A stretch of DNA of 6,109 nt from Thermococcus sp. (GTDB lineage Archaea; Methanobacteriota_B; Thermococci; Thermococcales; Thermococcaceae), in NCBI GenBank assembly GCA_027074805.1, contig JALTCK010000109.1, forward strand, positions 1-6,109. Direction: 5' to 3'. The notes under the pieces were generated by a model. The model had not been told where the DNA came from. It made no database searches and saw only the letters and a program-made list of their open reading frames with translations. Below are positions 1 to 4,502 of this stretch, piece by piece (position 1 is the stretch's first letter; every line of letters starts with the position of its first letter). Made by a program: the position numbers and the translations under genes.

Positions 1-1228
1 TTCCGAGCCACTGATCGAGGGTCTTCTGCTTTGAGAGGTGACCAAGGATATAGCTTCTCGTCAGCCACCTGTCGAAGGGATGCTCAAGGCGCCTCTTTAT
101 GGCATCCAGGGCCTCGTTCAGGGTCTCAAACCGGCCTATCTGGTTACCCATCGCCTTCTTGACACCGAGCCTTATCTGCCACACTCCGACGGGGGCGTAG
201 TACTCCGGCGTCACTTCCCTGAACACAACTGCTCTGGCCTGCCTCCTCCTAGCGCGAAGGGCCTCGAGGACGCTCAGCCTTGCCGCATGATAGGCACCGG
301 CCGTTTCCTTAACGTACTCCTTTCTACCCCGGAAATCCTCGTAATCGTGGATTACGCTCGGCTCACTTGCACCGAAGAGGGAGCCTTTGAGCCAGACTTC
401 AAGGAGCTCGAATGCATAGGGCTCGGGCATCAGCAGGACGGCGTAACGGTTTCCAAGGAAGCGGTAGAAGTAGACCTCATAGTCATTGACAAGAGGATAG
501 TGGAGTATTTCACGCCTCAGATTCTTGCCTATTGTGTCCTGCACCGCTGTGATGCTCCACCTCGTCGGGACGAGCTTCTTCTCGACACCCAAAAGACCGG
601 CGGAGAGGAGCCTTATGATGTAGTACTCGTCGAAACCCCAGTTGTAGAGGCGCATTATGGAAGCTTCGGCTTTGAGCTCATCGCTCACAACGTAGTCAGT
701 TTTCCTGGGAATTTTGGGGTTCTCGGTTAGTTCAAAGTCGAGCAGTTCCGCCCTAGGCCCCACCGGTGGCGCGAACTCGCTCGGGAGAACCTTGAGGACG
801 GGTTTCTTCTTTAACAGAATCTCGCTGTCAACTGGCTTAATGCTCATCGCCAGCTCCTGGACCTCGCCCAGTATTCTGCCGCTCTTTCTCACGTGCACAT
901 CCGCCTTGGTCTCGCCCATCACCAAGAGGGAGCGGTAGTAGAGGATGTCTCGAATGCCCTTGTTCTCCCATTTCAGCGGACTGTCGAGATGACTCGTGTC
1001 ACCTTCAATCGGGGGAACGAGGGGACCAATTCTGACCTTGGGATATCCATACTCCCCCACAAAGAGACTCGGTGGAGAGGAGCCAAAGAGGTGGCGCTTG
1101 TTAAGTCTACCCTCAACACTCTTAGCTACCCTAAACCGTTCCAGTATCGGGCAGGTGGGTCTTCCGCAGAGGAGTTTTCTCCCCTTGCAGACGGCGCAGA
1201 GCTTTGAATTAAACACTGGAGCACTCAT
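1..1228 (-). CDS. nre: Nre family archaeal DNA repair protein (3' end cut by window edge)
   Basis: Reading the minus strand from 1228 gives 409 uninterrupted codons running off the left edge. Residues 11-26 carry four cysteines (C11, C14, C21, C26), a zinc-finger-like knuckle typical of the Nre N-terminus, followed by the Nre N- and C-terminal domains (for example residues near GPLVPPIEGD and the late FREVTPEYYAPVGVWQIRLG stretch). At residues 401-408 there is QKTLDQWL, which fits the Qxx-hydrophobic-xx-aromatic PCNA-interaction box known at the C-terminus of archaeal Nre proteins, so only a few residues should be missing. Nre proteins are linked to DNA damage repair with PCNA; the biochemical activity is not well defined. 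The ATG at 1228 is chosen because no GGTG ribosome site precedes it and a TATA-like tatttatg lies about 26 nt upstream, implying a leaderless mRNA. Plus-strand ORFs over this span are shadows. Confidence 0.93.
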   Translation of the reverse strand, partial: MSAPVFNSKLCAVCKGRKLLCGRPTCPILERFRVAKSVEGRLNKRHLFGSSPPSLFVGEYGYPKVRIGPLVPPIEGDTSHLDSPLKWENKGIRDILYYRSLLVMGETKADVHVRKSGRILGEVQELAMSIKPVDSEILLKKKPVLKVLPSEFAPPVGPRAELLDFELTENPKIPRKTDYVVSDELKAEASIMRLYNWGFDEYYIIRLLSAGLLGVEKKLVPTRWSITAVQDTIGKNLRREILHYPLVNDYEVYFYRFLGNRYAVLLMPEPYAFELLEVWLKGSLFGASEPSVIHDYEDFRGRKEYVKETAGAYHAARLSVLEALRARRRQARAVVFREVTPEYYAPVGVWQIRLGVKKAMGNQIGRFETLNEALDAIKRRLEHPFDRWLTRSYILGHLSKQKTLDQWLG

Positions 1229-1250
1229 CAAATGGAGGTACACGGGAAGG

Positions 1251-1258
1251 TATTTATG
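1251..1258 (-). promoter_or_regulatory. TATA box of nre, leaderless transcript
   Basis: On the minus strand this reads CATAAATA, preceded by AAAC as a possible BRE. Its centre is about 26 nt before the ATG at 1228, which puts the transcription start at or next to the start codon. No Shine-Dalgarno sequence is present between them, consistent with leaderless translation. Confidence 0.6.
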
Positions 1259-1271
1259 GTTTGTTCTACCA

Positions 1272-1300
1272 CAACCTCTGCGTGCGCAAAGCTTGGCCAA
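1272..1300 (+). repeat. Direct repeat copy 1 (GCGCAAAGCTTG element)
   Basis: This 29-nt segment matches 1579-1607 at 25 of 29 positions without gaps. Its core is GCGCAAAGCTTGGCCAA at 1284-1300. It lies immediately upstream of the first GAAACTTTGC hairpin. Confidence 0.7.
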
Positions 1301-1323
1301 GAAACTTTGCAAAGCAAAGTTTC
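1301..1323. repeat. GAAACTTTGC palindrome, copy R1
   Basis: GAAACTTTGC (1301-1310) is the exact reverse complement of GCAAAGTTTC (1314-1323), with a 3-nt AAA loop. The right arm plus flank, CAAAGTTTCATCAAA at 1315-1329, recurs exactly at 1909-1923 and inverted at 1823-1837. Confidence 0.8.
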
Positions 1324-1423
1324 ATCAAATAATTCTCCCTCGCCAAGGTGATAATTACAAAATGGGTTTCCTCAAGATATCATCAGTCTAACGAGGAACA
1401 TGCATGATGAGAGCGTCTTGTGA

Positions 1424-1471
1424 GGGTTTCCCACTGCTGACGCCCTTCGGGCGTCTTTTTGAAGTAAACCC
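1424..1471 (+). repeat. Two-tier hairpin module A with T-run
   Basis: The outer arms GGGTTT (1424-1429) and AAACCC (1466-1471) enclose a perfect 7-bp stem GACGCCC/GGGCGTC (1439-1445 and 1449-1455) with a TTC loop. Five Ts follow the inner stem at 1456-1460, so on the plus strand it also resembles an intrinsic terminator. The same two-tier plan recurs at 1710-1755 and 2018-2064. Confidence 0.65.
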
Positions 1472-1578
1472 CGTTTAAGAAACATTTTGGAAACGTTCTT
1501 GCTTAAAACTAAATCCTGAAACTGGAAACCCGCGTTAGAGAAGGCTTGAGGAACAGTCAACAACTTTCCGCCATCCAG

Positions 1579-1607
1579 CAACCTTTGCTAGCGCAAAGCT
1601 TGACCAA
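1579..1607 (+). repeat. Direct repeat copy 2 (GCGCAAAGCTTG element)
   Basis: This is the second copy of the 29-nt repeat at 1272-1300. Here CTTTGC (1583-1588) and GCAAAG (1593-1598) pair into a small hairpin with a TAGC loop. That suggests a diverged member of the same AAACTTTG palindrome family found elsewhere in this region. Confidence 0.65.
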
Positions 1608-1616
1608 ATGGTTCTG

Positions 1617-1625
1617 ACTTTATAC
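1617..1625 (+). promoter_or_regulatory. Possible TATA box inside the repeat region
   Basis: The sequence CTTTATACT resembles an archaeal TATA box and would start transcription near 1647, upstream of hairpin module B. A 6-bp inverted repeat GCACGT/ACGTGC (1628-1633, 1648-1653) sits over the predicted start. No gene follows, so this would drive a non-coding RNA if it is real. The evidence is weak. Confidence 0.25.
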
Positions 1626-1709
1626 TTGCACGTTGGAGTGAGTTCGTACGTGCTTTGTAAGGGTGGGAGTTTTAGTGGGCTTTCTTGGATGGGGTAGCCG
1701 ATATCTGCC

Positions 1710-1755
1710 GGGTTTATATCCTTCGCGCCCTTCGGGCGCTACTAAAGGTTAACCC
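1710..1755 (+). repeat. Two-tier hairpin module B
   Basis: The outer arms GGGTT (1710-1714) and AACCC (1751-1755) enclose a perfect 6-bp stem GCGCCC/GGGCGC (1725-1730, 1734-1739) with a TTC loop. It has the same plan and orientation as modules A and C, with little sequence identity outside the stems. Confidence 0.6.
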
Positions 1756-1764
1756 CTCGTAGAA

Positions 1765-1949
1765 GGGAGTGTTTAGGTAGGAAAGCCTCCAGAATTACAG
1801 CATTTGAAAAGCATGTACAAGCTTTGATGAAACTTTGCCCAGCAAAGTTTCTTTCCGTGGGGCGAAGCCCCACACCGGGGTTTGAGAGTACAGGAAACTT
1901 TGTCTTCACAAAGTTTCATCAAAGTTCGTGATTCCTCGTTAACACTCCC
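1765..1949. repeat. Inverted repeat GGGAGTGTT, 9-bp arms
   Basis: GGGAGTGTT at 1765-1773 is the reverse complement of AACACTCCC at 1941-1949. The pair encloses the 103-bp palindromic block at 1822-1924, so it is the outermost visible tier of that nest. Alone, a 9-bp match is weak evidence. Confidence 0.4.
1822..1924. repeat. 103-bp element with perfect 16-bp terminal inverted repeats
   Basis: CTTTGATGAAACTTTG at 1822-1837 is the exact reverse complement of 1909-1924. Each end contains its own 10-bp hairpin: R2 at 1829-1851 (GAAACTTTGC/GCAAAGTTTC, loop CCA) and R3 at 1894-1917 (GAAACTTTGT/ACAAAGTTTC, loop CTTC). The centre has a 7-bp hairpin GTGGGGC/GCCCCAC at 1857-1873 with a GAA loop. The block could fold as one long cruciform or as three adjacent hairpins. 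No target-site duplication is evident at the ends, so a miniature transposon is possible but unsupported. Confidence 0.75.
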
Positions 1950-1986
1950 CTTTTCAAAGATTTCACGCGGAATTCATAGCATTAAT

Positions 1987-2097
1987 GAGTGGATTCGCCG
2001 GAGGGGCTCTTCTCGAGGGGTTCGCTCTCACCGCGCTCCTTCGGAGCGCTAAAAACCCGAACCCACTTGAAAAACGCTCCTGATAAAGAATCCACTC
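1987..2097. repeat. Inverted repeat GAGTGGATTC, 10-bp arms
   Basis: GAGTGGATTC (1987-1996) and GAATCCACTC (2088-2097) are exact reverse complements. They enclose module C and are themselves enclosed by the 26-bp inverted repeat at 1911-2174. This gives a nested, nearly symmetric layout. Confidence 0.6.
2018..2064 (+). repeat. Two-tier hairpin module C
   Basis: The outer arms GGGTTCG (2018-2024) and CGAACCC (2058-2064) enclose a perfect 7-bp stem GCGCTCC/GGAGCGC (2033-2039, 2043-2049) with a TTC loop. The inner stem differs in sequence from modules A and B while keeping the pairing, which is compensatory variation if the modules are related. Confidence 0.65.
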
Positions 2098-2167
2098 TTC
2101 CAAAAAGCAACTCCAAAGAGAAATCCAGCCAAGATTATCATTTTAAACAAGAATCACGAACCTTGAT

Positions 2168-2191
2168 CAAACTTCGCCTTCGCGAAGTTTG
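2168..2191. repeat. CAAACTTCGC palindrome, copy R4, behind tRNA-Cys
   Basis: CAAACTTCGC (2168-2177) pairs exactly with GCGAAGTTTG (2182-2191) around a CTTC loop. Compared with R1-R3, the two arms show a paired change (TTTG/CAAA to TTCG/CGAA), so the stem is kept while the sequence varies. It begins 3 nt beyond the encoded CCA of tRNA-Cys and would be at the 3' end of that transcript, but no long T-run follows it. Confidence 0.75.
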
Positions 2192-2194
2192 TTA

Positions 2195-2269
2195 TGGAGC
2201 CGGGAGGGGGATTTGAACCCCCGTAAAGCGGATCTGCAGTCCACCGCCTCACCTCTAGGCTATCCCGGC
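2195..2269 (-). tRNA. tRNA-Cys(GCA)
   Basis: The minus strand folds as a complete cloverleaf. The acceptor stem GCCGGGA pairs with TCCCGGC, the D arm follows, the anticodon loop CTGCAGA carries anticodon GCA, and the T arm is GGGGG-TTCAAAT-CCCCC. The discriminator is U, as expected for tRNA-Cys, and CCA is encoded (2195-2197 on the plus strand read TGG). The anticodon stem GTGGA/TCCGC includes one U-G wobble. It lies 19 nt downstream of tRNA-Ser on the same strand and is probably processed from a shared transcript. Confidence 0.95.
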
Positions 2270-2288
2270 ATTTGATCCCAAGAAGATT

Positions 2289-2374
2289 TGGCGCCGCGGA
2301 GGGGATTTGAACCCCTGTGGCCAACGGCCACCGGCTTAGCAGGCCGGCGCCCTACCAGGCTAGGCTACCGCGGC
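2289..2374 (-). tRNA. tRNA-Ser(GCT)
   Basis: The minus strand gives acceptor stem GCCGCGG/CCGCGGC, anticodon stem CCGGC/GCCGG with loop CTGCTAA (anticodon GCT, reading AGC and AGT serine codons), and T arm AGGGG-TTCAAAT-CCCCT. A long variable arm with TGGCC/GGCCA pairing marks a class II tRNA, as serine requires. The discriminator is G and CCA is encoded. It is the first gene of the two-tRNA unit. Confidence 0.95.
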
Positions 2375-2406
2375 AGTCCAATGCCCAGGTTATATGAGCC
2401 GCGGGG

Positions 2407-2421
2407 GGTTTTTAAGTTTTT
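2407..2421 (-). promoter_or_regulatory. TATA box of the tRNA-Ser/tRNA-Cys unit
   Basis: The minus strand reads about AAAACTTAAAAACC, a strong archaeal stable-RNA promoter. Transcription would start near 2387, giving a leader of about 13 nt before tRNA-Ser. The alternative AT-rich stretch at 2390-2396 (minus strand ATATAAC) is too close to the tRNA. Confidence 0.55.
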
Positions 2422-2515
2422 TGGAGAGATACACCCTTAAAAAAAGCCTTCAAGAATACCAGAAGATCAGTAGGAAATGGCATGCCTGTATTAAGAGGCT
2501 CCGATGGCCGCTCAA

Positions 2516-2523
2516 TTTATAAA
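2516..2523 (+). promoter_or_regulatory. TATA box of the ThiS/MoaD-like gene
   Basis: TTTATAAA is a consensus archaeal TATA box and predicts a start near 2546, about 8 nt before the ATG at 2554. GGTGGTGAG (2544-2552) then serves as the ribosome binding site. This placement rules out an upstream in-frame ATG at 2482, which lies before the promoter. Confidence 0.7.
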
Positions 2524-2553
2524 GAGATCCAGCAACCTCAAACGGTGGTGAGC

Positions 2554-2757
2554 ATGATAAGGGTCAAGGTCCTCGGCAGGGGCATTGATCGAGAACTTGA
2601 ATGGAAAAAAGGTATGAAGGTTGCAGACGTTCTTAGAGCGGTTGGCTTCAACACAGAGAGCGCGATAGCGAAGCTCAACGGCAGAGTTGCACTGGAAGAC
2701 GAGAACGTGAAGAACGGAGACTACATCGAGGTTATCCCGGTCGTCTCCGGAGGGTGA
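2554..2757 (+). CDS. ThiS/MoaD-like ubiquitin-fold small protein ending in GG
   Basis: This 67-residue protein has the beta-grasp pattern of the ThiS/MoaD family: an N-terminal strand pair (IRVKVLG and ELEWKKG), a helix (KVADVLRAVGF), the AIAKLNGRVALEDENVKNGD segment, and a final strand IEVIPVVSGG. The C-terminal Gly-Gly is what E1-like enzymes adenylate before thiocarboxylate formation or conjugation. It could therefore be a sulfur carrier for thiamine, molybdopterin or tRNA thiolation, or an archaeal ubiquitin-like modifier (SAMP); sequence alone does not decide between these. The start at 2554 is supported by GGTGGTGAG just upstream and a TATA box at 2516; an in-frame start at 2482 would add 24 unrelated residues. 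It is monocistronic, with no E1 or partner gene nearby. Confidence 0.9.
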   Translation: MIRVKVLGRGIDRELEWKKGMKVADVLRAVGFNTESAIAKLNGRVALEDENVKNGDYIEVIPVVSGG

Positions 2758-2793
2758 ACCCCCTTACCGAATCTTTACTGAATTTTAAATTTT

Positions 2794-2812
2794 GATAAAA
2801 AGCGAAAAAAGA
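2794..2812 (-). terminator. T-rich terminator after the alanine aminotransferase gene
   Basis: On the minus strand, starting 5 bases past the stop codon, the sequence has two T-runs (TTTTTT and TTTTT) separated by CGC. Such oligo-T tracts without a strong hairpin are the usual termination signal in Thermococcales. The plus-strand ThiS/MoaD-like gene converges on the same short gap. Confidence 0.5.
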
Positions 2813-2817
2813 ATGGC

Positions 2818-4016
2818 TCACCCCAAAAGTCTCCTCCTCATGAAGGCCTCAAAGCTGTCCATGGCCTCCTCAAGAATCTCGACCGGCGGCAGAAATACTA
2901 TCCTGAAGTGCCAGTCGCCAGCCTTTCCAAAACCAGATCCATGAACGAACAGCACGTGGGCCTCGTTGAGGGCGTCGATCACGAAGTCCTTGTCGTTCTT
3001 CCATTTCGAGTGCTCTTCGATGCGCGGGAAGATGTAGAACGCTCCCTGCGGCTTTGTTGTACTTATTCCCGGGATCTCGGTTAGACGTCTATAGATATAG
3101 TCCCTCCTCTCTTTCAGCTTGGCCATGTACCTCTCTAGATAGTCTGTTGGGCCTGTGAGACCGGCTATAGCAGCAAACTGAGCCGGTGTGTTCGGACATA
3201 TCCTTATCCTCGCCATCTTATCTATTGCCTCTCTCACCTCGGTGAGTTTCTCCTCCGGGTCGACGTAGTAGAAGTAGCCGAGACGCCATCCGGTGGCAAA
3301 GTACACCTTTGAGAGGCCGTTCATGACGATGACAGGAACATCCTTAGTGAGTGAACCAGGGGAAACGTGCTTCCCCTCGTAGGTCATTAGGTCGTATATC
3401 TCGTCGCTTATGACGGGAAGACCATATTCACCCGCCAAATCGAGTATGGCTTTTATTGTCTTCTCTCATAGAGTGCTCCCGTCGGGTTGTTCGGGTTTAT
3501 GACGGCTATGGCTTTGGTTTTCTCGTTTATCCTCTTTCTCATGTCCTCAATATCCGGCTGCCAGCTGTTCTCTTCAAGGGTGAGATACTCGTTCGGAATA
3601 CCCCCATAAAACTTTACGAGCCCAACGTAAGGTGGATAGCTCGGGCTGGGGACTAATATGTTGTCTCCCGGGTTCAGAAGGGCCCCGAATATGAACTGAA
3701 GGGCCTCGGTGACGGCGGCGGTGACGCGGACGTCGTCTGGCGTAATGTCGACACCGTTCTTTCTCTTCTCACGTTCCACTACTGCCTCCCTGAGTTCAGG
3801 AAGACCCTCGCTTGGCCCGTAATAGTTGTGGCCCTCCTCTATGGCACGACAATAGGCTTCCTTCATGTGCTCCGGGGGCTGAAAGTCGTACTTGCCCGGA
3901 TCCCCTATGTTGAGCCGGATGACCTTTACACCCTTCTTCTCGAGCTCTCTTGCGGGCAGGACGACGTCTCTAATGGCGTACTCAATACCCATCGCCCTTT
4001 CAGATGCGCGTATCAT
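2818..4016 (-). pseudogene. aat: Alanine aminotransferase, interrupted by a -1 frameshift
   Basis: Two adjacent frames make one class I/II PLP-dependent aminotransferase. Residues 1-185 are read from 4016; the original frame then runs into TAA at 3453-3455, and the rest continues in another frame to 2818. Adding one A to the minus-strand AA at 3461-3462 restores ER-KTIKAILDLAGEYG and a 399-residue protein, close to the roughly 398 residues of the P. furiosus enzyme as I recall it. Landmarks in restored numbering are NPNNPTG at 174-180, SDEIYD with D205 and Y208, the PLP lysine K237 in GLSKVYFATGWRLG, and the substrate-carboxylate arginine R372 in HFRIVFLPP. The enzyme moves amino groups between glutamate/2-oxoglutarate and pyruvate/alanine in the cytoplasm; in Thermococcales it disposes of excess pyruvate and reductant as alanine. 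The start follows GGTGAAG at 4021-4027. All catalytic residues are intact, so sequencing error is a strong alternative to real loss. Confidence 0.88.
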
Positions 4017-4049
4017 GAGGCTTCACCGGGTTATGATAGGGCCGGTACC

Positions 4050-4060
4050 GTAAAAACTTT
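4050..4060 (-). promoter_or_regulatory. TATA box of the alanine aminotransferase gene
   Basis: The minus strand reads AAAAGTTTTTAC here. The predicted start near 4028 leaves a short leader containing the GGTG ribosome binding site (4024-4027). This promoter is divergent from the guide RNA promoter at 4126. Confidence 0.45.
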
Positions 4061-4125
4061 TGCTCAGTTTTAGGTACTGGTGAGGTAAATTCTCTAGACG
4101 AATAGCCGCTTAACATGGAGGAAGG

Positions 4126-4134
4126 TTTAAAATA
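4126..4134 (+). promoter_or_regulatory. TATA box of the C/D box guide RNA
   Basis: TTTAAAATA is centred 23-25 nt before 4153-4155, where the terminal stem of the candidate guide RNA begins. Its purine-rich upstream flank (GGAAGG) could contribute to a BRE. The fit between promoter and RNA start is one of the main reasons to accept the RNA. Confidence 0.6.
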
Positions 4135-4152
4135 GGGGCCGGGAAGTTTTAT

Positions 4153-4217
4153 GGGCGATGACGATTAGCAAGCATGCTGACGACCCAGTCATGATGAAGT
4201 GAACACCCTCCGAGCCC
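4153..4217 (+). ncRNA. Candidate C/D box methylation guide sRNA
   Basis: The elements are in archaeal C/D order: GGGC (4153-4156), C box GCGATGA (4155-4161), a 15-nt guide (4162-4176), D' box CTGA (4177-4180), a 10-nt spacer in which GAC (4182-4184) can pair with GTC (4188-4190), C' box ATGATGA (4191-4197), a 12-nt guide (4198-4209), D box CCGA (4210-4213, one change from CUGA), then GCCC (4214-4217) pairing with the 5' GGGC. Such RNAs assemble with L7Ae, Nop5 and fibrillarin and direct 2'-O-methylation opposite the fifth guide nucleotide from D or D'. By that rule the targets would contain C in CAUG-C-UUGCUAAUC and U in AGGG-U-GUUCACU; I could not assign them to rRNA or tRNA positions. Departures from the model are the C and D variants and a longer D'-C' spacer. 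Confidence 0.72.
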
Positions 4218-4227
4218 TTCGATATAC

Positions 4228-4236
4228 TTATTAACC
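4228..4236 (+). promoter_or_regulatory. TATA box of the LysO operon, leaderless
   Basis: The sequence TTATTAA within CTTATTAAC is centred about 26 nt before the ATG at 4257, predicting a transcript that starts at the start codon. No GGTG motif precedes the ATG, only a weak GAGTGA at 4241-4246. The box starts just 11 nt past the end of the guide RNA. Confidence 0.5.
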
Positions 4237-4256
4237 TTCAGAGTGAAATCTTAGGC

Positions 4257-4502
4257 ATGAACATCTTCATCCCCCTGATCTTCGGTCTTCTCATTGGATA
4301 TCTCCTTAGAACCCGCGAAAAAACACCCAACTTGGAGCTTCCGATGAGCACGGCACTCCTTCTCCTGATATTTTCCATGGGGGTAGAAGCCGGAAAGGTC
4401 AGGATAAGTGCGTCCTGGCTCCTCCTATCTTCAATCCTCTTCGCACTCCTTACCATAGCTGGGAGCCTTGTTTTCGCAGTAATATTGGGGGGAAGAAAAT
4501 GA
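4257..4502 (+). CDS. LysO family (DUF340) lysine exporter, N-terminal subunit
   Basis: This 81-residue membrane protein has three likely transmembrane segments, at about residues 3-17, 32-46 and 54-77. The loop between the first two carries TREKTPN, and the second segment ends in GVEAGK. In bacteria such as E. coli the LysO lysine exporter is a single polypeptide of about 300 residues; the N-terminal part corresponds to this gene and the C-terminal part to the next one. The stop codon overlaps the next start in ATGA (4499-4502), so the two are translationally coupled and presumably assemble into one inner-membrane transporter. Substrate is inferred from family; other DUF340 members may export different amino acids. 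The transcript looks leaderless. Confidence 0.8.
   Translation: MNIFIPLIFGLLIGYLLRTREKTPNLELPMSTALLLLIFSMGVEAGKVRISASWLLLSSILFALLTIAGSLVFAVILGGRK

Larger units (their letters stand above)
1911..2174. repeat. Long inverted repeat, 26-bp arms
   Basis: The segment 1911-1936 matches the reverse complement of 2149-2174 at 23 of 26 positions. The shared core is GTTCGTGATTC (1924-1934), inverted at 2151-2161. The left arm overlaps hairpin R3 and the right arm overlaps hairpin R4, so the two palindromes face each other with similar flanks. About 210 bp lie between the arms, including the inverted repeat at 1987-2097 and module C. Confidence 0.75.
1229..2194. other. Gene-poor intergenic region dense in palindromes and repeats
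   Basis: About 960 bases between nre and tRNA-Cys hold no ORF with recognisable protein features. ORFs of about 70 codons at 1372-1581 (minus) and 1989-2216 (plus) run through hairpins, the second into the tRNA, and look spurious. What the region does hold is structure: four perfect 10-bp hairpins of the AAACTTTG/AAACTTCG type, three two-tier hairpins with TTC loops inside GGGTT/AACCC arms, a 29-nt imperfect direct repeat, a perfect 16-bp inverted repeat, and a 26-bp inverted repeat with 23 matches. This looks like accumulated intergenic palindromic elements or a cluster of structured RNAs. The function is unknown. Confidence 0.75.

Noticed and set aside
38..1391. Plus-strand ORFs at 38-730, 714-938, 893-1207 and 996-1391
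   Set aside because: The first three are antisense to the intact Nre frame and the last runs from antisense Nre into the repeats; none has a promoter, ribosome site or family features.
1404..1440. A second C/D box RNA, from ATGATGA (1404-1410) and CTGA (1437-1440)
   Set aside because: The span is only 37 nt, there are no D' and C' boxes between, and no terminal stem pairs across it.
1372..1581. Minus-strand ORF of 69 codons
   Set aside because: It translates through hairpin module A, has no ribosome binding site and shows no recognisable domain.
1822..1924. Insertion sequence or confirmed MITE
   Set aside because: The 16-bp inverted ends fit, but there is no transposase, no target-site duplication and no known end sequence, so it is listed only as a repeat.
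1301..2191. CRISPR array
   Set aside because: The repeats are short palindromes in both orientations with irregular spacing, unlike a CRISPR array of uniform repeats and spacers.
1989..2216. Plus-strand ORF of 75 codons
   Set aside because: It crosses module C and hairpin R4 and ends inside tRNA-Cys, so it is translated repeat sequence rather than a gene.
2482..2553. Upstream start for the ThiS/MoaD-like protein
   Set aside because: The ATG at 2482 lies before the TATA box at 2516 and adds residues absent from the family, whereas 2554 has an ideal ribosome site.
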